Shown: positions 41,240 to 50,303 of the stretch, piece by piece
Numbering within the stretch: position 1 is the stretch's first letter
Layout of the letters: the number at the start of each line of letters is the position of its first letter
Assembly: GCA_038749105.1 (NCBI GenBank)
Contig: JBCDIM010000023.1
Coordinates: 1 to 53,811 of the forward strand
Length of the DNA stretch: 53,811 nt
Reading direction: 5' to 3'
Origin: JBCCOW01 sp038749105
GTDB lineage: Bacteria; Planctomycetota; Phycisphaerae; Phycisphaerales; Phycisphaeraceae
The notes under the pieces: generated by a model
What the model saw: the letters and a program-made list of their open reading frames with translations, nothing else
Told to the model about the DNA's origin: nothing
Database searches by the model: none
Position numbers and translations under genes: made by a program

Positions 41240-42118
41240 ATGCCTACCTGGACCACCCAACAACTCTTGCAGTGGACCACCGGCGCCTTCGAGAAGAAGC
41301 TCCTCGACGCCCCACGCGTCCAGGCCGAGATGCTCCTCTCGCACACGCTCAGCTGCAAGCGTCTCGAGCTGTACATGCATCCCGAGCGTCCAGCCTCTGA
41401 CCTCGAACGCGCGACCTTCCGTGGCCTCGTCGAACGCGCCCTCAACCACGAGCCCGTCGATTACCTCGTCGGGCACGCCCCGTTCTTCGCCCTCGATCTC
41501 AAGGTCGATTCCCGCGTGCTCATCCCCCGACCATCCACCGAGACCCTGGTCGAACACGTGCTCCAGCACCAACGCCGAACGCCCGGCTTCGCCCAGCCCG
41601 TCGCCATCGACCTCTGCACCGGCTCGGGGGCCATCGCCATCGCCCTTGCCGTCAACTGGAACAAGCAGGGCTTGACCCCCCGCATCATCGCCACCGATCT
41701 CTCGCAGGACGCCCTCAACCTCGCCGCCGAGAACGCCAAGGCCCACCAGGTCGATCACCGCATCGAGTTCCGCCAGGGCGACGGGCTCGAGCCCATCGGC
41801 CAGCTCAAGGCCCACTACATGCTGGCGAACCCGCCCTACATCCCCGACCATGAGTGGGCCGCTGTCGATCCCACCGTCAAGGACCACGAGCCCGAGCTCG
41901 CCCTCCGCGGCGGGCCCGACGGCCTCGACCTCGTCCGTCCCCTGATCCAAAACGCCCACCACCACCTGCACCCCGGCGGACAGCTCGCCATCGAGATCGC
42001 CTCCGTCTCCGCTCCCGAAGCCCAGCAGCTCGCTCATGACGCCGGCCTCAACAACATCGCCGTCCTCCCCGATCACGAGGCCAAGCCCCGCGTCCTCGTC
42101 GCCTCCGCTCCGGTTTAA
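41240..42118 (+). CDS. prmC: Release factor glutamine methyltransferase
   Basis: A 292-residue PrmC/HemK, which methylates the GGQ glutamine of peptide-chain release factors using SAM. The N-terminal helical domain (LLQWTTGAFEKKLLDAPRVQAEMLL) is followed by VDYLVGHAPFFALDLKVD and LIPRPSTETLVEHVL. The SAM site is AIDLCTGSGAIAIALAV (about 115-131), and the substrate motif is YMLANPPYIP, then ALRGGPDGLDLVRPLI. The ATG at 41240 is in the proper place. Its last 83 bases overlap the following hydrolase gene in another frame. Confidence 0.95.
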   Translation: MPTWTTQQLLQWTTGAFEKKLLDAPRVQAEMLLSHTLSCKRLELYMHPERPASDLERATFRGLVERALNHEPVDYLVGHAPFFALDLKVDSRVLIPRPSTETLVEHVLQHQRRTPGFAQPVAIDLCTGSGAIAIALAVNWNKQGLTPRIIATDLSQDALNLAAENAKAHQVDHRIEFRQGDGLEPIGQLKAHYMLANPPYIPDHEWAAVDPTVKDHEPELALRGGPDGLDLVRPLIQNAHHHLHPGGQLAIEIASVSAPEAQQLAHDAGLNNIAVLPDHEAKPRVLVASAPV

Positions 42119-43136
42119 ACGGGCAGCCCTCCCGCAAGCCCTTGCACTGCTCAGCCTTATCCTCACGGGTTCGGGTTGCCACGCCCTCGTCGCCCACCAC
42201 GCCTACCAACCCCCCAACCGCCAGCCCCTGCTCAAGCATCTCACACTCCCCGATGAGGAACGCGATCAACCCGAAGGCTCCGAACCGCTCCGCGTCGAAC
42301 TCGACAACGGCGTCACCCTCCACGCCGACCTCTACGCCCCGCTACCCCTAAAGCCCGGCCGTGGTCACGACCGGGATCGGCTCGCACTCGTCCTCCACAC
42401 CTACGCCCACTCCGCCCGCCAGCCCGCCCTCCGCCCCTGGATCCAGGCCTTCCGCGAAGCCGGCTACACCGTCCTTGCCCCCGACCTCCCCGGCCACGGC
42501 CGCTCCTCCCCCACCCGACCGACCTTCGGCCCCCGCGAAGCCCAATGCATCGCCGCGCTCCTGAACCACCTTGAGGAGAAGTCGTCCGGCACGGTTAACC
42601 GCCCTCTCGTCCTGTTCGGAATCTCTTACGGCGCCACGACAGCCCTCTACCTCACCGCATACCCCGAACTCTTGGACCGCTCTATCGCCCTGATCACCCT
42701 CGCCCCGTTCGCCGACCCCAACGCCGCCATCGCCTCCTACTCCCGCCATGCCGCCCACCCGTGGCTCCTGCTTACCCCGTCCAGCTGGATCGCCGCCGCT
42801 GCCCGAAGCCGGCAGGAAGCGGCCATCCGCGCCGGAGACCGCCGCCAGCTCAATGAACACGGTGGCCGCACCACCTACGGCATCCCCTTCGGTAATCAGG
42901 CCCCTTTTTCCGTCGCCCCGAAACTCCCCCCCGCCCTTCCCTGGCTCATCCTCCACGGCCTCAACGACCGCCACGCCCCGCCGTCCAACGCCCAAGCGCT
43001 CTTCGACGCCCGCCCTCAAAACACCACGCTCGAACTCATCCCCGACCGCGACCACCACAGCTTGCTGCTGAGCCCCGAGGCCTATCTGATCCCCCGCGTA
43101 CTGCAGTTCATCCGAGACGCTCATAACCCTCGATGA
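42036..43136 (+). CDS. Alpha/beta hydrolase lipoprotein-like
   Basis: A 366-residue alpha/beta hydrolase. A hydrophobic segment ending LILTGSGCHAL suggests a lipoprotein or signal-anchored protein. The fold motifs are LHTYAHSARQPAL, YTVLAPDLPGHGRSS, LVLFGISYGATTAL (nucleophile Ser in GISYG), LPWLILHGLNDRHAPPSNAQ (Asp) and LELIPDRDHHSLLL (His). The substrate is unknown; esterase or lipase are both possible. The start is the only ATG in range and overlaps prmC by 83 bp; a CTG just after the prmC stop could also be used. Its 3' end overlaps the opposite DAHP synthase by 29 bp. Confidence 0.82.
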   Translation: MTPASTTSPSSPITRPSPASSSPPLRFKRAALPQALALLSLILTGSGCHALVAHHAYQPPNRQPLLKHLTLPDEERDQPEGSEPLRVELDNGVTLHADLYAPLPLKPGRGHDRDRLALVLHTYAHSARQPALRPWIQAFREAGYTVLAPDLPGHGRSSPTRPTFGPREAQCIAALLNHLEEKSSGTVNRPLVLFGISYGATTALYLTAYPELLDRSIALITLAPFADPNAAIASYSRHAAHPWLLLTPSSWIAAAARSRQEAAIRAGDRRQLNEHGGRTTYGIPFGNQAPFSVAPKLPPALPWLILHGLNDRHAPPSNAQALFDARPQNTTLELIPDRDHHSLLLSPEAYLIPRVLQFIRDAHNPR

Positions 43137-44202
43137 GCATCCGTTCGGTCGCGTCCCAGCCCACGCACGCATCGGTCACCGACACGCCGTACATCAGGTT
43201 CGCGGGGTCGGTCAGCTTCTGGTTCCCCTCTTCGAGGAACGACTCGATCATCGCCCCGATGATCGGGCAGCCGCCGGGCCCGCCCGCCACCACCCCCACC
43301 GGCGCCGCGCGCCGCTGCTCGATGATCGACTCCCACACCACCGACTGCCGGGCGTGCTGCTTGCCCGAGTTGGCGTGCGAGCAGTCCACCATCAGCAGCG
43401 GGTTCAGCCCCGCCGCCTCCAGCCCCGCCGCCGCGTCCGCGACATTGCCCGGGTCGTAGTTCGGGCGTCCCGCCCCGCCCCGCAAGATCACGTGCCCGAA
43501 CGCGTTGCCCCGCGTCGCCACCACGCACGTCCGCCCTTCCTCGTTGATCCCCAGGAAGTGGTGCGGGTGACGCGCCGCCTGCATCGCGTCCAACGCGACC
43601 TGCAGGTTCCCGTTGGTCGCGTTCTTAAAACCCACCGGCATGGACAACCCCGAGGCCATCTGCCGATGGGTCTGCGACTCGGTCGTCCGTGCACCCACCG
43701 CCGCCCACGCCAGCAGGTCGTCCAGGAACTGCGGCGTGATCGGCTCGAGCAGCTCCGTCCCCGTCGGCAGCCCCAGCTCCGCGATGTCGATCAGCAGCTT
43801 CCGCGCCCGACGCAGCCCCGTCTGCATGTCGAACGTCCCGTTGAGGTGCGGGTCGTTGATCAGCCCCTTCCAGCCCATCGTCGTCCGCGGCTTCTCGAAG
43901 TACGCCCGCATCACCACCAGCATCCGGTCCGACACCCGCTCCGCCAGCCCCCGCAATCGCCCGGCATACTCCAGGGCCGCCTCGGTGTCGTGGATCGAGC
44001 ACGGCCCGACCACCACCAGCAGCCGGCCGTCCTTGCCCATCATGATGTCCTGGATCGCCTGCCGCGCCCTCGCTACCGCCTCCAACGCGCTCGGCGACAC
44101 CGGCAGCTCCGCCTCCAGCTCCGCGGGGCTGCGCAGCGGCGTCAGCCCCACCACGTTGAGGTTCTGCGTCGCTAAATCCGTTGGTGCAGTCGGGGCAGGC
44201 AT
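43108..44202 (-). CDS. aroF: 3-deoxy-7-phosphoheptulonate (DAHP) synthase, AroF/G/H type
   Basis: A 364-residue class I DAHP synthase, first step of the shikimate pathway. Family motifs are VVVGPCSIHDTEAALEYA (metal Cys near residue 67), MRAYFEKPRTTMGWKGLIND, GTELLEPITPQFLDDLLAWAAVGARTTESQ, VGFKNATNGN, GHVILRGG, LMVDCSHANSGK and VSVTDACVGWDAT. The length matches the E. coli enzymes. The paralogue (AroF, G or H) cannot be told from sequence, so feedback ligand is unknown. It has no aromatic pathway neighbours. The 3' end overlaps the convergent hydrolase by 29 bp. Confidence 0.95.
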   Translation of the reverse strand: MPAPTAPTDLATQNLNVVGLTPLRSPAELEAELPVSPSALEAVARARQAIQDIMMGKDGRLLVVVGPCSIHDTEAALEYAGRLRGLAERVSDRMLVVMRAYFEKPRTTMGWKGLINDPHLNGTFDMQTGLRRARKLLIDIAELGLPTGTELLEPITPQFLDDLLAWAAVGARTTESQTHRQMASGLSMPVGFKNATNGNLQVALDAMQAARHPHHFLGINEEGRTCVVATRGNAFGHVILRGGAGRPNYDPGNVADAAAGLEAAGLNPLLMVDCSHANSGKQHARQSVVWESIIEQRRAAPVGVVAGGPGGCPIIGAMIESFLEEGNQKLTDPANLMYGVSVTDACVGWDATERMLIEGYERLG

Positions 44203-44254
44203 CCTGGCAGTTTAACCCGAGAATCCCGCCTGCCTAGTCCCATCCATCTGCAGG

Positions 44255-44884
44255 TCAAACCTGGGCCAGCTGCCCGATCAACCACACGGCAAACGCTTGT
44301 TTGCTCAGCGGCCCGGGCGTGAACCGCTGCCCGTTCGCCAACACCAGGCACGCGTCGATGTCCGTCCCGTCCATCGTCCCCAGCGGGTTCGCCACAATCG
44401 CGTCCGCCCGCTTCCGACGCATCTTCTCCGCTGCCTGCTCGTCCAGGTTCGTCGGGTCGTCCAACGCGAACGCGATCACCTTCTGCCCTTCGCCCTTGTT
44501 CTGGCCGCACCCCGCCACCAGGTCCGGGATCGGCTCGAGCTCCAGCACCAGCTTCTCATCCTCTAGCCGCTTGAGCTTCCCCTCGGTGTACGCAGCCGGC
44601 CGGTAGTCCGCCACCGCGGCGGCCATGATCAGCACGTCGCACTCCCCGAACCGCTCGCCGAGCAAGCCCTCCAAAGACCCCGCCGACGTAAACCGCTCCA
44701 CCGCTAAGCCGTGCGATGGCACGGGCGCCACAATCCCCGGCCCCAGCAGCAGTGTCGTCTCGTGACCGGCGTGAGCTGACGCCTCCGCCAACGCGATGCC
44801 GAGTCGGCCCGACGACCGGTTCGACAGATACCGCACCTCGTCCAAAGGTTCCCGCGTCGGCCCCGCCGTAATCAACACTCGCAT
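44255..44884 (-). CDS. coaB: Phosphopantothenate-cysteine ligase (CoaB domain protein)
   Basis: A 209-residue stand-alone CoaB, the second half of the Dfp/CoaBC fusion, which links phosphopantothenate to cysteine in coenzyme A synthesis. It has VLITAGPTREPLDEVRYLSNRSSGRLG (nucleotide and dimer motifs, read in parts), LIMAAAVADYRPAAYTEGKLKR, VIAFALDDP and ADAIVANPLGTMDGTDIDACLV. In some bacteria and eukaryotes the CoaC decarboxylase is separate. No coaC gene was seen in the window. It begins 18 bp after the M16 stop, with the same strand, but no functional link to that gene is known. Confidence 0.88.
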   Translation of the reverse strand: MRVLITAGPTREPLDEVRYLSNRSSGRLGIALAEASAHAGHETTLLLGPGIVAPVPSHGLAVERFTSAGSLEGLLGERFGECDVLIMAAAVADYRPAAYTEGKLKRLEDEKLVLELEPIPDLVAGCGQNKGEGQKVIAFALDDPTNLDEQAAEKMRRKRADAIVANPLGTMDGTDIDACLVLANGQRFTPGPLSKQAFAVWLIGQLAQV

Positions 44885-44902
44885 CGAACAACTCTCCCCT
44901 GG

Positions 44903-46156
44903 TTACACCGCGCCCACGCCCTCGAGAGTCGGCACCGTGAGTTCTTCCGGCCCGACCGTCATCACGGTCAGAGCCCCTAACCGGTGCGACGCCACATACC
45001 CGTTCACCGCCTCCAGGCTTACCCCGTCCAGCTCGGCCGCCCGCGACGCCAGTGTCCGTGGTGCCCCGAAGGTGTACACATCTCCCGCGATCGCCGCCGC
45101 CCGCGCCCCCGTCGATTCACCCTGCATCACCAGCCCCGACTTCAACCCCACACGCGCCCGATCGAACTCGGCTTCGGTGACCCCCTCTGATAGCCGGGCT
45201 AGTTCACCCACGAACACGTCCAGCGTCTCTTGCGCCCGCTGTGTGGTCGTGCCCGCATACCCGAGGACCGCGCCGAGCTCGCGCTGCTCCGCGTACCGCA
45301 CGCCCACCGAGTAACACAGCCCCCGTTTCTCCCGCACTTCGGTGAATAGCCGCCCCGCCATCCCGCCCGAGAGCACCGACGCCGCAAACCGCTGCAGCAC
45401 CGCGTCCTCCGCGGTGGCCGGCGGGGCGTCGTAGGCCAGCCCGATATGCACCTGGTTGGTCTCCGCCGGCTCGTGGTGGTACGCCCGCTCGGGCAACGCC
45501 CCGGCAGCCTTGGGCTCCGCCGACCCCTGCCAGTCCCCCAAGACCTCATCCACCATCGCCTTGAGCGCGTCCCACTCAAACTTCCCCGCCACCCCCAGGA
45601 CCGAGCCGCCCGCCACGCACCGCTTGGCCGCGTAGGCCCGCACCCCGTCCAGGGTCAGCCCTTCCAAGTCGGCAGCCAGCCCGTACGACGACCGGTTCAA
45701 TGGCGCGGGGTAGTGCGCCTCGCGGAGTCGAACCATCGAACGCCCCTGCGGGTCGTCCTTCAAGCCCTCCAGCGCCTGCAGCGCCAGCTCCACGCTTGGC
45801 CCCAGTGCCGACTCCTCCAAGTTCGGCCGACGGAGCATGTCGACCAGCAGCGGAAGTGCAGCCCCCAGCTTCTCACCCAGCATCGACGCCGACACGGAGA
45901 GGAACTGCCCGCCCGTCGACGTGCCCCGCTGCACGCCCAGCTCGTCCAAAGCCTCGCTGTGTTCTCTTGCCCCCTTGCCGCCCGCCCCGCGTGTCACCAT
46001 CTCGGCCAAGACCGGCGCAACCCCTAGCTGTTCTTCTGGCTGTGCCGCCAGTCCCGCCGGGGTCATGAGTGTCAATGCGACCGACGCCGCGCCGGCAATC
46101 GGCTCCGCCACCAGCACCACGCCGTTGTCCAATCGATGCTCGTACACCTCACTCAT
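44903..46156 (-). CDS. M16 (insulinase-like) peptidase family protein, zinc motif absent
   Basis: A 417-residue M16 family protein. Both halves of the fold are visible: VYEHRLDNGVVLVAEPIAGAASVALTLM at the start and TNQVHIGLAYDAPPATAEDA followed by FTEVREKRGLCYSVGVRYAE near residue 300. The HXXEH zinc motif that should follow the first strand is replaced by a stretch reading APVLAEMVTRGAGGK, so the protein is probably the inactive, substrate-binding partner type. No active M16 partner is adjacent. The ATG at 46156 is preferred to an upstream extension at 46216. The region between this start and FGE is a 92-bp divergent promoter. Confidence 0.85.
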   Translation of the reverse strand: MSEVYEHRLDNGVVLVAEPIAGAASVALTLMTPAGLAAQPEEQLGVAPVLAEMVTRGAGGKGAREHSEALDELGVQRGTSTGGQFLSVSASMLGEKLGAALPLLVDMLRRPNLEESALGPSVELALQALEGLKDDPQGRSMVRLREAHYPAPLNRSSYGLAADLEGLTLDGVRAYAAKRCVAGGSVLGVAGKFEWDALKAMVDEVLGDWQGSAEPKAAGALPERAYHHEPAETNQVHIGLAYDAPPATAEDAVLQRFAASVLSGGMAGRLFTEVREKRGLCYSVGVRYAEQRELGAVLGYAGTTTQRAQETLDVFVGELARLSEGVTEAEFDRARVGLKSGLVMQGESTGARAAAIAGDVYTFGAPRTLASRAAELDGVSLEAVNGYVASHRLGALTVMTVGPEELTVPTLEGVGAV

Positions 46157-46248
46157 GGCCGCATCATAGCTCCACCCAAACCCCTCGCCTCGGCCTTCGG
46201 CACGATCCCGGGTCATGCCCGAGCCCGGTCATGCCATAAACTCTTGCC

Positions 46249-47352
46249 ATGGCTGAGCTGCCCGTCCAACCCTCGAACGCCCCGGCCAAGAAGGCGTGCT
46301 GCACGCCGTCGGCGGGCGACCTCCCGACGCCGCCCGTTAAGCCGTCCGGCACGGTCGCGGCCCGCTTCCAGGCCGACGTCGCCACCCATGCCGCCGCCGC
46401 GTCCGGGGCAGCCCCCCTTTCGCCTACCGCCGACAACATCACCTATGCCGACACCGGATCCACCGATGGCATGATCCGACTCGAGCCCGGCAGCTTCCGG
46501 ATGGGCACCGACGACCCCGAGGGCTTCCCCGACGACGGCGAAGGCCCCATCCGCCAAGTCTCGACACCCGGTTACTACATCGACGCTACCGCCGTCTCCA
46601 ACGCCGACTTCGCCAAGTTCATCGCTGAAACCGGTTACGTCACCGAGGCCGAACGCTTCGGCTGGTCCTTCGTCTTCCACATCCACCTGTCCAAGAAGTA
46701 CGCCGACAAGCTCCGATCCCAGGCGGCGGTACCCGGTCTCCGCTGGTGGGTGGCGGTCCCCGGCGCGAAGTGGGACAAGCCGCACGGCGAGCGCTCCGAC
46801 CTCAAGGGCCTCGAAGGCCACCCCGTGGTCCACGTCTCCTGGTCCGACGCCATCGCCTACTGCCAGTGGGCAGGCAAACGCCTCCCCACCGAGGCCGAGT
46901 GGGAACGCGCTGCCCGCGGCGGCCGAGACCAACAGGTCTACCCCTGGGGCAACCAGCTCGAGCCCCGCGGCCAGCACCGCTGCAACGTCTGGCAGGGCCA
47001 CTTCCCGGACCAGAACTCCGCCGCCGACGGCTACACCGGAACCTGCCCCGTCGATGCCTTCAAGCCCAACGACCTGGGCCTCTACAACGTCTCGGGCAAC
47101 GTCTGGGAGTGGACCGCCGACTGGTGGTCCCCCAACCACCACGCCCCCAACTCCCCCGCCACCCGCGAAAATCCCCGCGGCCCCCAAACCGAGGACTACC
47201 CCGACGAGGCCTTCACCCACAAGGTCCAGAAGGGCGGCTCCTACCTCTGCCACCGCTCGTACTGCAACAGATATCGCCTCGGTGCCCGCACCGCCAACAC
47301 CCCCGATTCGGCCACGACCAACAACGGCTTCCGCTGCGTTCGAGACCTCTAG
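46249..47352 (+). CDS. Formylglycine-generating enzyme (FGE/SUMF1 type)
   Basis: A 367-residue enzyme that converts the sulfatase active-site cysteine to formylglycine. Motifs are IRLEPGSFRMGTDDPEGFPDD, GYYIDATAVSNADFAKFIAET, VVHVSWSDAIAYCQWAGKRLPTEAEWERAARGG, NVSGNVWEWTADW and GGSYLCHRSYCNRYRLG. The two active-site cysteines C334 and C339 are present, as in human SUMF1, so this is a true FGE and not only a structural homologue. The N-terminal 70 residues are Ala/Pro-rich with a KKACCTPS segment and no signal peptide. Planctomycetes have many sulfatases; none is in this window. The divergent promoter is shared with the M16 gene. Confidence 0.95.
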   Translation: MAELPVQPSNAPAKKACCTPSAGDLPTPPVKPSGTVAARFQADVATHAAAASGAAPLSPTADNITYADTGSTDGMIRLEPGSFRMGTDDPEGFPDDGEGPIRQVSTPGYYIDATAVSNADFAKFIAETGYVTEAERFGWSFVFHIHLSKKYADKLRSQAAVPGLRWWVAVPGAKWDKPHGERSDLKGLEGHPVVHVSWSDAIAYCQWAGKRLPTEAEWERAARGGRDQQVYPWGNQLEPRGQHRCNVWQGHFPDQNSAADGYTGTCPVDAFKPNDLGLYNVSGNVWEWTADWWSPNHHAPNSPATRENPRGPQTEDYPDEAFTHKVQKGGSYLCHRSYCNRYRLGARTANTPDSATTNNGFRCVRDL

Positions 47353-47389
47353 ACCCTGGGTCTCGACGCCGCGCGGCCGATCGCCTCGC

Positions 47390-48283
47390 ATGAATCCACC
47401 CATGGCCCAACCCCTTGTTCTTGAACTCCGGTTCCGGCTCGGCAATCAGCTGTTCCAGTACGCCGCCGGCCGTGCCGCCGCGCACCGGACCGGCGCCGAT
47501 CTGGTCATTGACCCCCGCGTCATTGAGGCCCAGGAAGGCGTGAAGTACGAGCTGCACCATTTCAATGTTCAGGCCCGGATGGCGGAGCCCCACGAGTTGC
47601 CGGCCGACCGAAAGCCCCCGGTGCCTCATCGCTTTCACAAGCTCTATCACGCCGTTCGCAGGACGCGGATGATCGAGACCCGCGATGACTTCAACCCGCG
47701 TGGGCTGCGGCCCAGGCCCGCCACCTGGCTGCGCGGCTTCTGGCTGCACGAGGCGTACTTCGCCGACGCCGCCGACCTGATCCGGGAAGAGCTACGGGTG
47801 ATCGATCCGCCGTCCGACCAAGACCGTGCCGTCGAAGCCGCGATCGGTAGTGCGGCCTGCCCCGTGTCGGTCCATGTCCGGCGTGGCGACTACACCGGGC
47901 TGGTCGACAAGGTCACCCAGCTCGGGCCGGACTACTACGCCCGGGCCGCCCAACGCCTGCTGCAAGAGATCGATCAGCCGCCCACCTTTTTCGTCTTTTC
48001 GGATGACCCGCAATGGGCGGAGCAGGCCCTCGAGCTCCCCGGTCCGACGGTCATCGTCAGCCACAACACCGGCGAAACCGCACACCATGACCTGCGGCTG
48101 ATGTCGCTCTGCCACCACCATCTGATCGCTAATTCCACTTTTTCCTGGTGGGGGGCTTGGCTGAACCCGTCGCCCGACAAACGCGTCTTAACCCCGTCGA
48201 TCTGGTGCGACCCTCAGTGGTGGCGGACCGAGCAGCTGAACCTCAAAGACTGGATCCAGGTCCCGGTCGAATCCGTGGGCTGA
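47390..48283 (+). CDS. GT11-family (alpha-1,2-fucosyltransferase-like) glycosyltransferase
   Basis: A 297-residue glycosyltransferase. The N-terminus LVLELRFRLGNQLFQYAAGRA, the peptide HVRRGDYTG (about residue 163, GDP-sugar binding) and HHHLIANSTFSWWGAWLNP near the C-terminus are the GT11 signatures. These enzymes transfer fucose from GDP-fucose to galactose-containing acceptors. ATGs at 47390 and 47402 are both in frame; the longer form is listed. The neighbouring FGE and kinase-like genes do not form an evident pathway. No membrane helix is seen. Confidence 0.92.
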   Translation: MNPPMAQPLVLELRFRLGNQLFQYAAGRAAAHRTGADLVIDPRVIEAQEGVKYELHHFNVQARMAEPHELPADRKPPVPHRFHKLYHAVRRTRMIETRDDFNPRGLRPRPATWLRGFWLHEAYFADAADLIREELRVIDPPSDQDRAVEAAIGSAACPVSVHVRRGDYTGLVDKVTQLGPDYYARAAQRLLQEIDQPPTFFVFSDDPQWAEQALELPGPTVIVSHNTGETAHHDLRLMSLCHHHLIANSTFSWWGAWLNPSPDKRVLTPSIWCDPQWWRTEQLNLKDWIQVPVESVG

Positions 48284-48489
48284 ACCGAACGCCCCTACGA
48301 AACCCGCCCGATCTCCCGCCGCCCCAACCCCCACATTCACGGCCCGCCGCACCCCACGCCGATACGCCCAGCGTGCCCAGCACCCGCCCACAGCTCCCGC
48401 TGCCGACCCGCGAACGCCGCATCAGTACCCGTCATCGCCGTCAGACCCGGCGCCTGCTCTGCTTGGGTGCCCACCCTTGTGCCGATAAA

Positions 48490-50178
48490 ATGACGGCCCC
48501 GCCGGACTCACCGTCCGCCCCAGCCACCCCGCGGCTCGATCCGCCCCGCCGGCCCCACCGTCCTGCCTGTCCCCCCCAGTCCAGCCCAGTGAACACCTCC
48601 CCCGACCATCCGATCTTCAAGCACACCCGTGCCGATCGTACCGGTCGCACCACCTATGGCGGGCTCGACGGCCAGCCCCACCCCGATCGGGCCCTCGCTT
48701 CCGCACCGCGCTCCAGACGCCGACGTCACCGTCCGATAGCTCCTGCGTCACGCTGGTGCAGCCCGACCGAACGGCTGGCCCTCGCCTGGCACACGCTCCT
48801 CCGGCTTCCGCGGTTGATGTTCTCCAAACTCCTGAACAAACCCCGACGTGCCGCCCGTTCCGGCAGCGACCCCGCCCCCCTCGCCGCCGGCGGATCGCCC
48901 GGACGCACGACCTCCGTCAAGGAGCGCGAGAAGCTCGTCGCCGCCGTCCTGGGTCAGGCCCTCAAGCGTGAGGCAGAGGGCCGGACCGTCCTCCGCTCTT
49001 CCGACGCCGACCACCGCATCTTCGCGGACGTGCTGCTTGCCGGGTCCGGCGAACCCAAGCTGCCGGACGAGGTCTTCCCCCGCCTCAAATGGGGCGGCGT
49101 GTTCGCCTATGTGGGCACCCACGAACAGTCCGTCCAACGCCTCGCCGAGGCCTTCGATGGCAAACGCGGCTTCGTGCTCGAACAACACCCCACCGCCATC
49201 CACGCCGCACCCGCCGGTGTCCGCATCCCCGGGGTCACCCCGCAGGGCATCTACTTCACCGCCCGCAAGACCGCCCTCATCCAGCCCGGCGACACCACCG
49301 ACCGCTTCACCTACGAGGTCCACCTCACCCGTCAGGAAGATGCGCCCAACGGCTACATCGTCACCAAGCAGGTCCCGTCCTATTCGACGCTGCTCTGGCG
49401 GCTCAAGAAGAAGTTCCCCGGCCAAGACCCCGACGCACTCGCCGAGCGCGCTCGCAAGCTCGTCGACACCGTCTTCCCCACCTTCCTGACCCGCGAAGCC
49501 GCCATCCTCAAGATCCTCGCCAAGCACCTCCCGGAGCCGTTCGGCCAACGCGTGCCCTCCTGCCTCGACGTCGTGACCAACGACAAGGGCATGGTCACCG
49601 AGCTCACCATGAACTGGCTCCGCAACGGCGGCAAGCCCCTGCCCCAGATCGACTTCGCCCGACAGGCCGCCGAGCTCCTCACCGTCCTCCACGACCACGC
49701 CCGCGTCATCCACCTCGACCTCCGCCTCGACAACTTCGTCATCACCGAAGACGGCGTCGGCTTCGTCGACTTCGGCTCGTCCTGCCGCATCGGCGAAGAC
49801 CTCGGCGAGTCCCCCATGATCGAGACCCTCTTCTCCGAGATGATGCGGACCTCCCAGATCCAGCGCATGCTCGGCAAGATGCTCGAACGCGGCGACGTCA
49901 CCAACCACCAGATGCGCGAAGTCCACGGCAAGGTCGATAAGACCGTCGACGCCTTCTACCTCGCCGTCCAGATCGCCAAGCCCACCAACAACCCCGAGCT
50001 CCGCCAGCTCATCGACTTCAACCCCAACTCCGAAGAAGCCCAGCGCCTCAAAGCCCTCACCGCCGCGATCCTCCGGCCCAAGAACCCCCACCTCGCCGAG
50101 TTCAAGACCGCCGCCGACATCCTCCGCGGCATCCGCCGCATCGAAGCCCGCCTCCAGGCCGCCCGCTCCGCGGCTTGA
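48490..50178 (+). CDS. Kinase-fold protein with HxDLRxDNF and DFG motifs
   Basis: A protein of up to 562 residues. The C-terminal domain has VIHLDLRLDNFVITEDGVGFVDFGSS, the HxD catalytic loop and DFG metal motif of protein-kinase-like enzymes (RIO/WaaP/aminoglycoside-kinase type); LLTVLHDHARV precedes it. A candidate ATP-binding lysine lies in YIVTKQVPSY. Before it are EKLVAAVLGQALKREAE and KWGGVFAYVGTHEQSVQR, a region I do not recognise. The first 110 residues are Pro/Arg-rich and perhaps not translated: the ATGs at 48490 and 48817 and the GTG at 48589 are all in frame with no Shine-Dalgarno site. The substrate is unknown; a sugar or lipid kinase acting on LPS is one possibility. Confidence 0.7.
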   Translation: MTAPPDSPSAPATPRLDPPRRPHRPACPPQSSPVNTSPDHPIFKHTRADRTGRTTYGGLDGQPHPDRALASAPRSRRRRHRPIAPASRWCSPTERLALAWHTLLRLPRLMFSKLLNKPRRAARSGSDPAPLAAGGSPGRTTSVKEREKLVAAVLGQALKREAEGRTVLRSSDADHRIFADVLLAGSGEPKLPDEVFPRLKWGGVFAYVGTHEQSVQRLAEAFDGKRGFVLEQHPTAIHAAPAGVRIPGVTPQGIYFTARKTALIQPGDTTDRFTYEVHLTRQEDAPNGYIVTKQVPSYSTLLWRLKKKFPGQDPDALAERARKLVDTVFPTFLTREAAILKILAKHLPEPFGQRVPSCLDVVTNDKGMVTELTMNWLRNGGKPLPQIDFARQAAELLTVLHDHARVIHLDLRLDNFVITEDGVGFVDFGSSCRIGEDLGESPMIETLFSEMMRTSQIQRMLGKMLERGDVTNHQMREVHGKVDKTVDAFYLAVQIAKPTNNPELRQLIDFNPNSEEAQRLKALTAAILRPKNPHLAEFKTAADILRGIRRIEARLQAARSAA

Positions 50179-50303
50179 TTAAGCATCGCAAGTCAAGTTG
50201 CGCAGATTTAAATGAGCATTTTCAGGTGATGGCTTAAACAGGCAGCCTAACTTTCTGTGCACAGGGCTGGGCTGCCGAGGCGTGCGTACGTATGAACGTT
50301 GCC

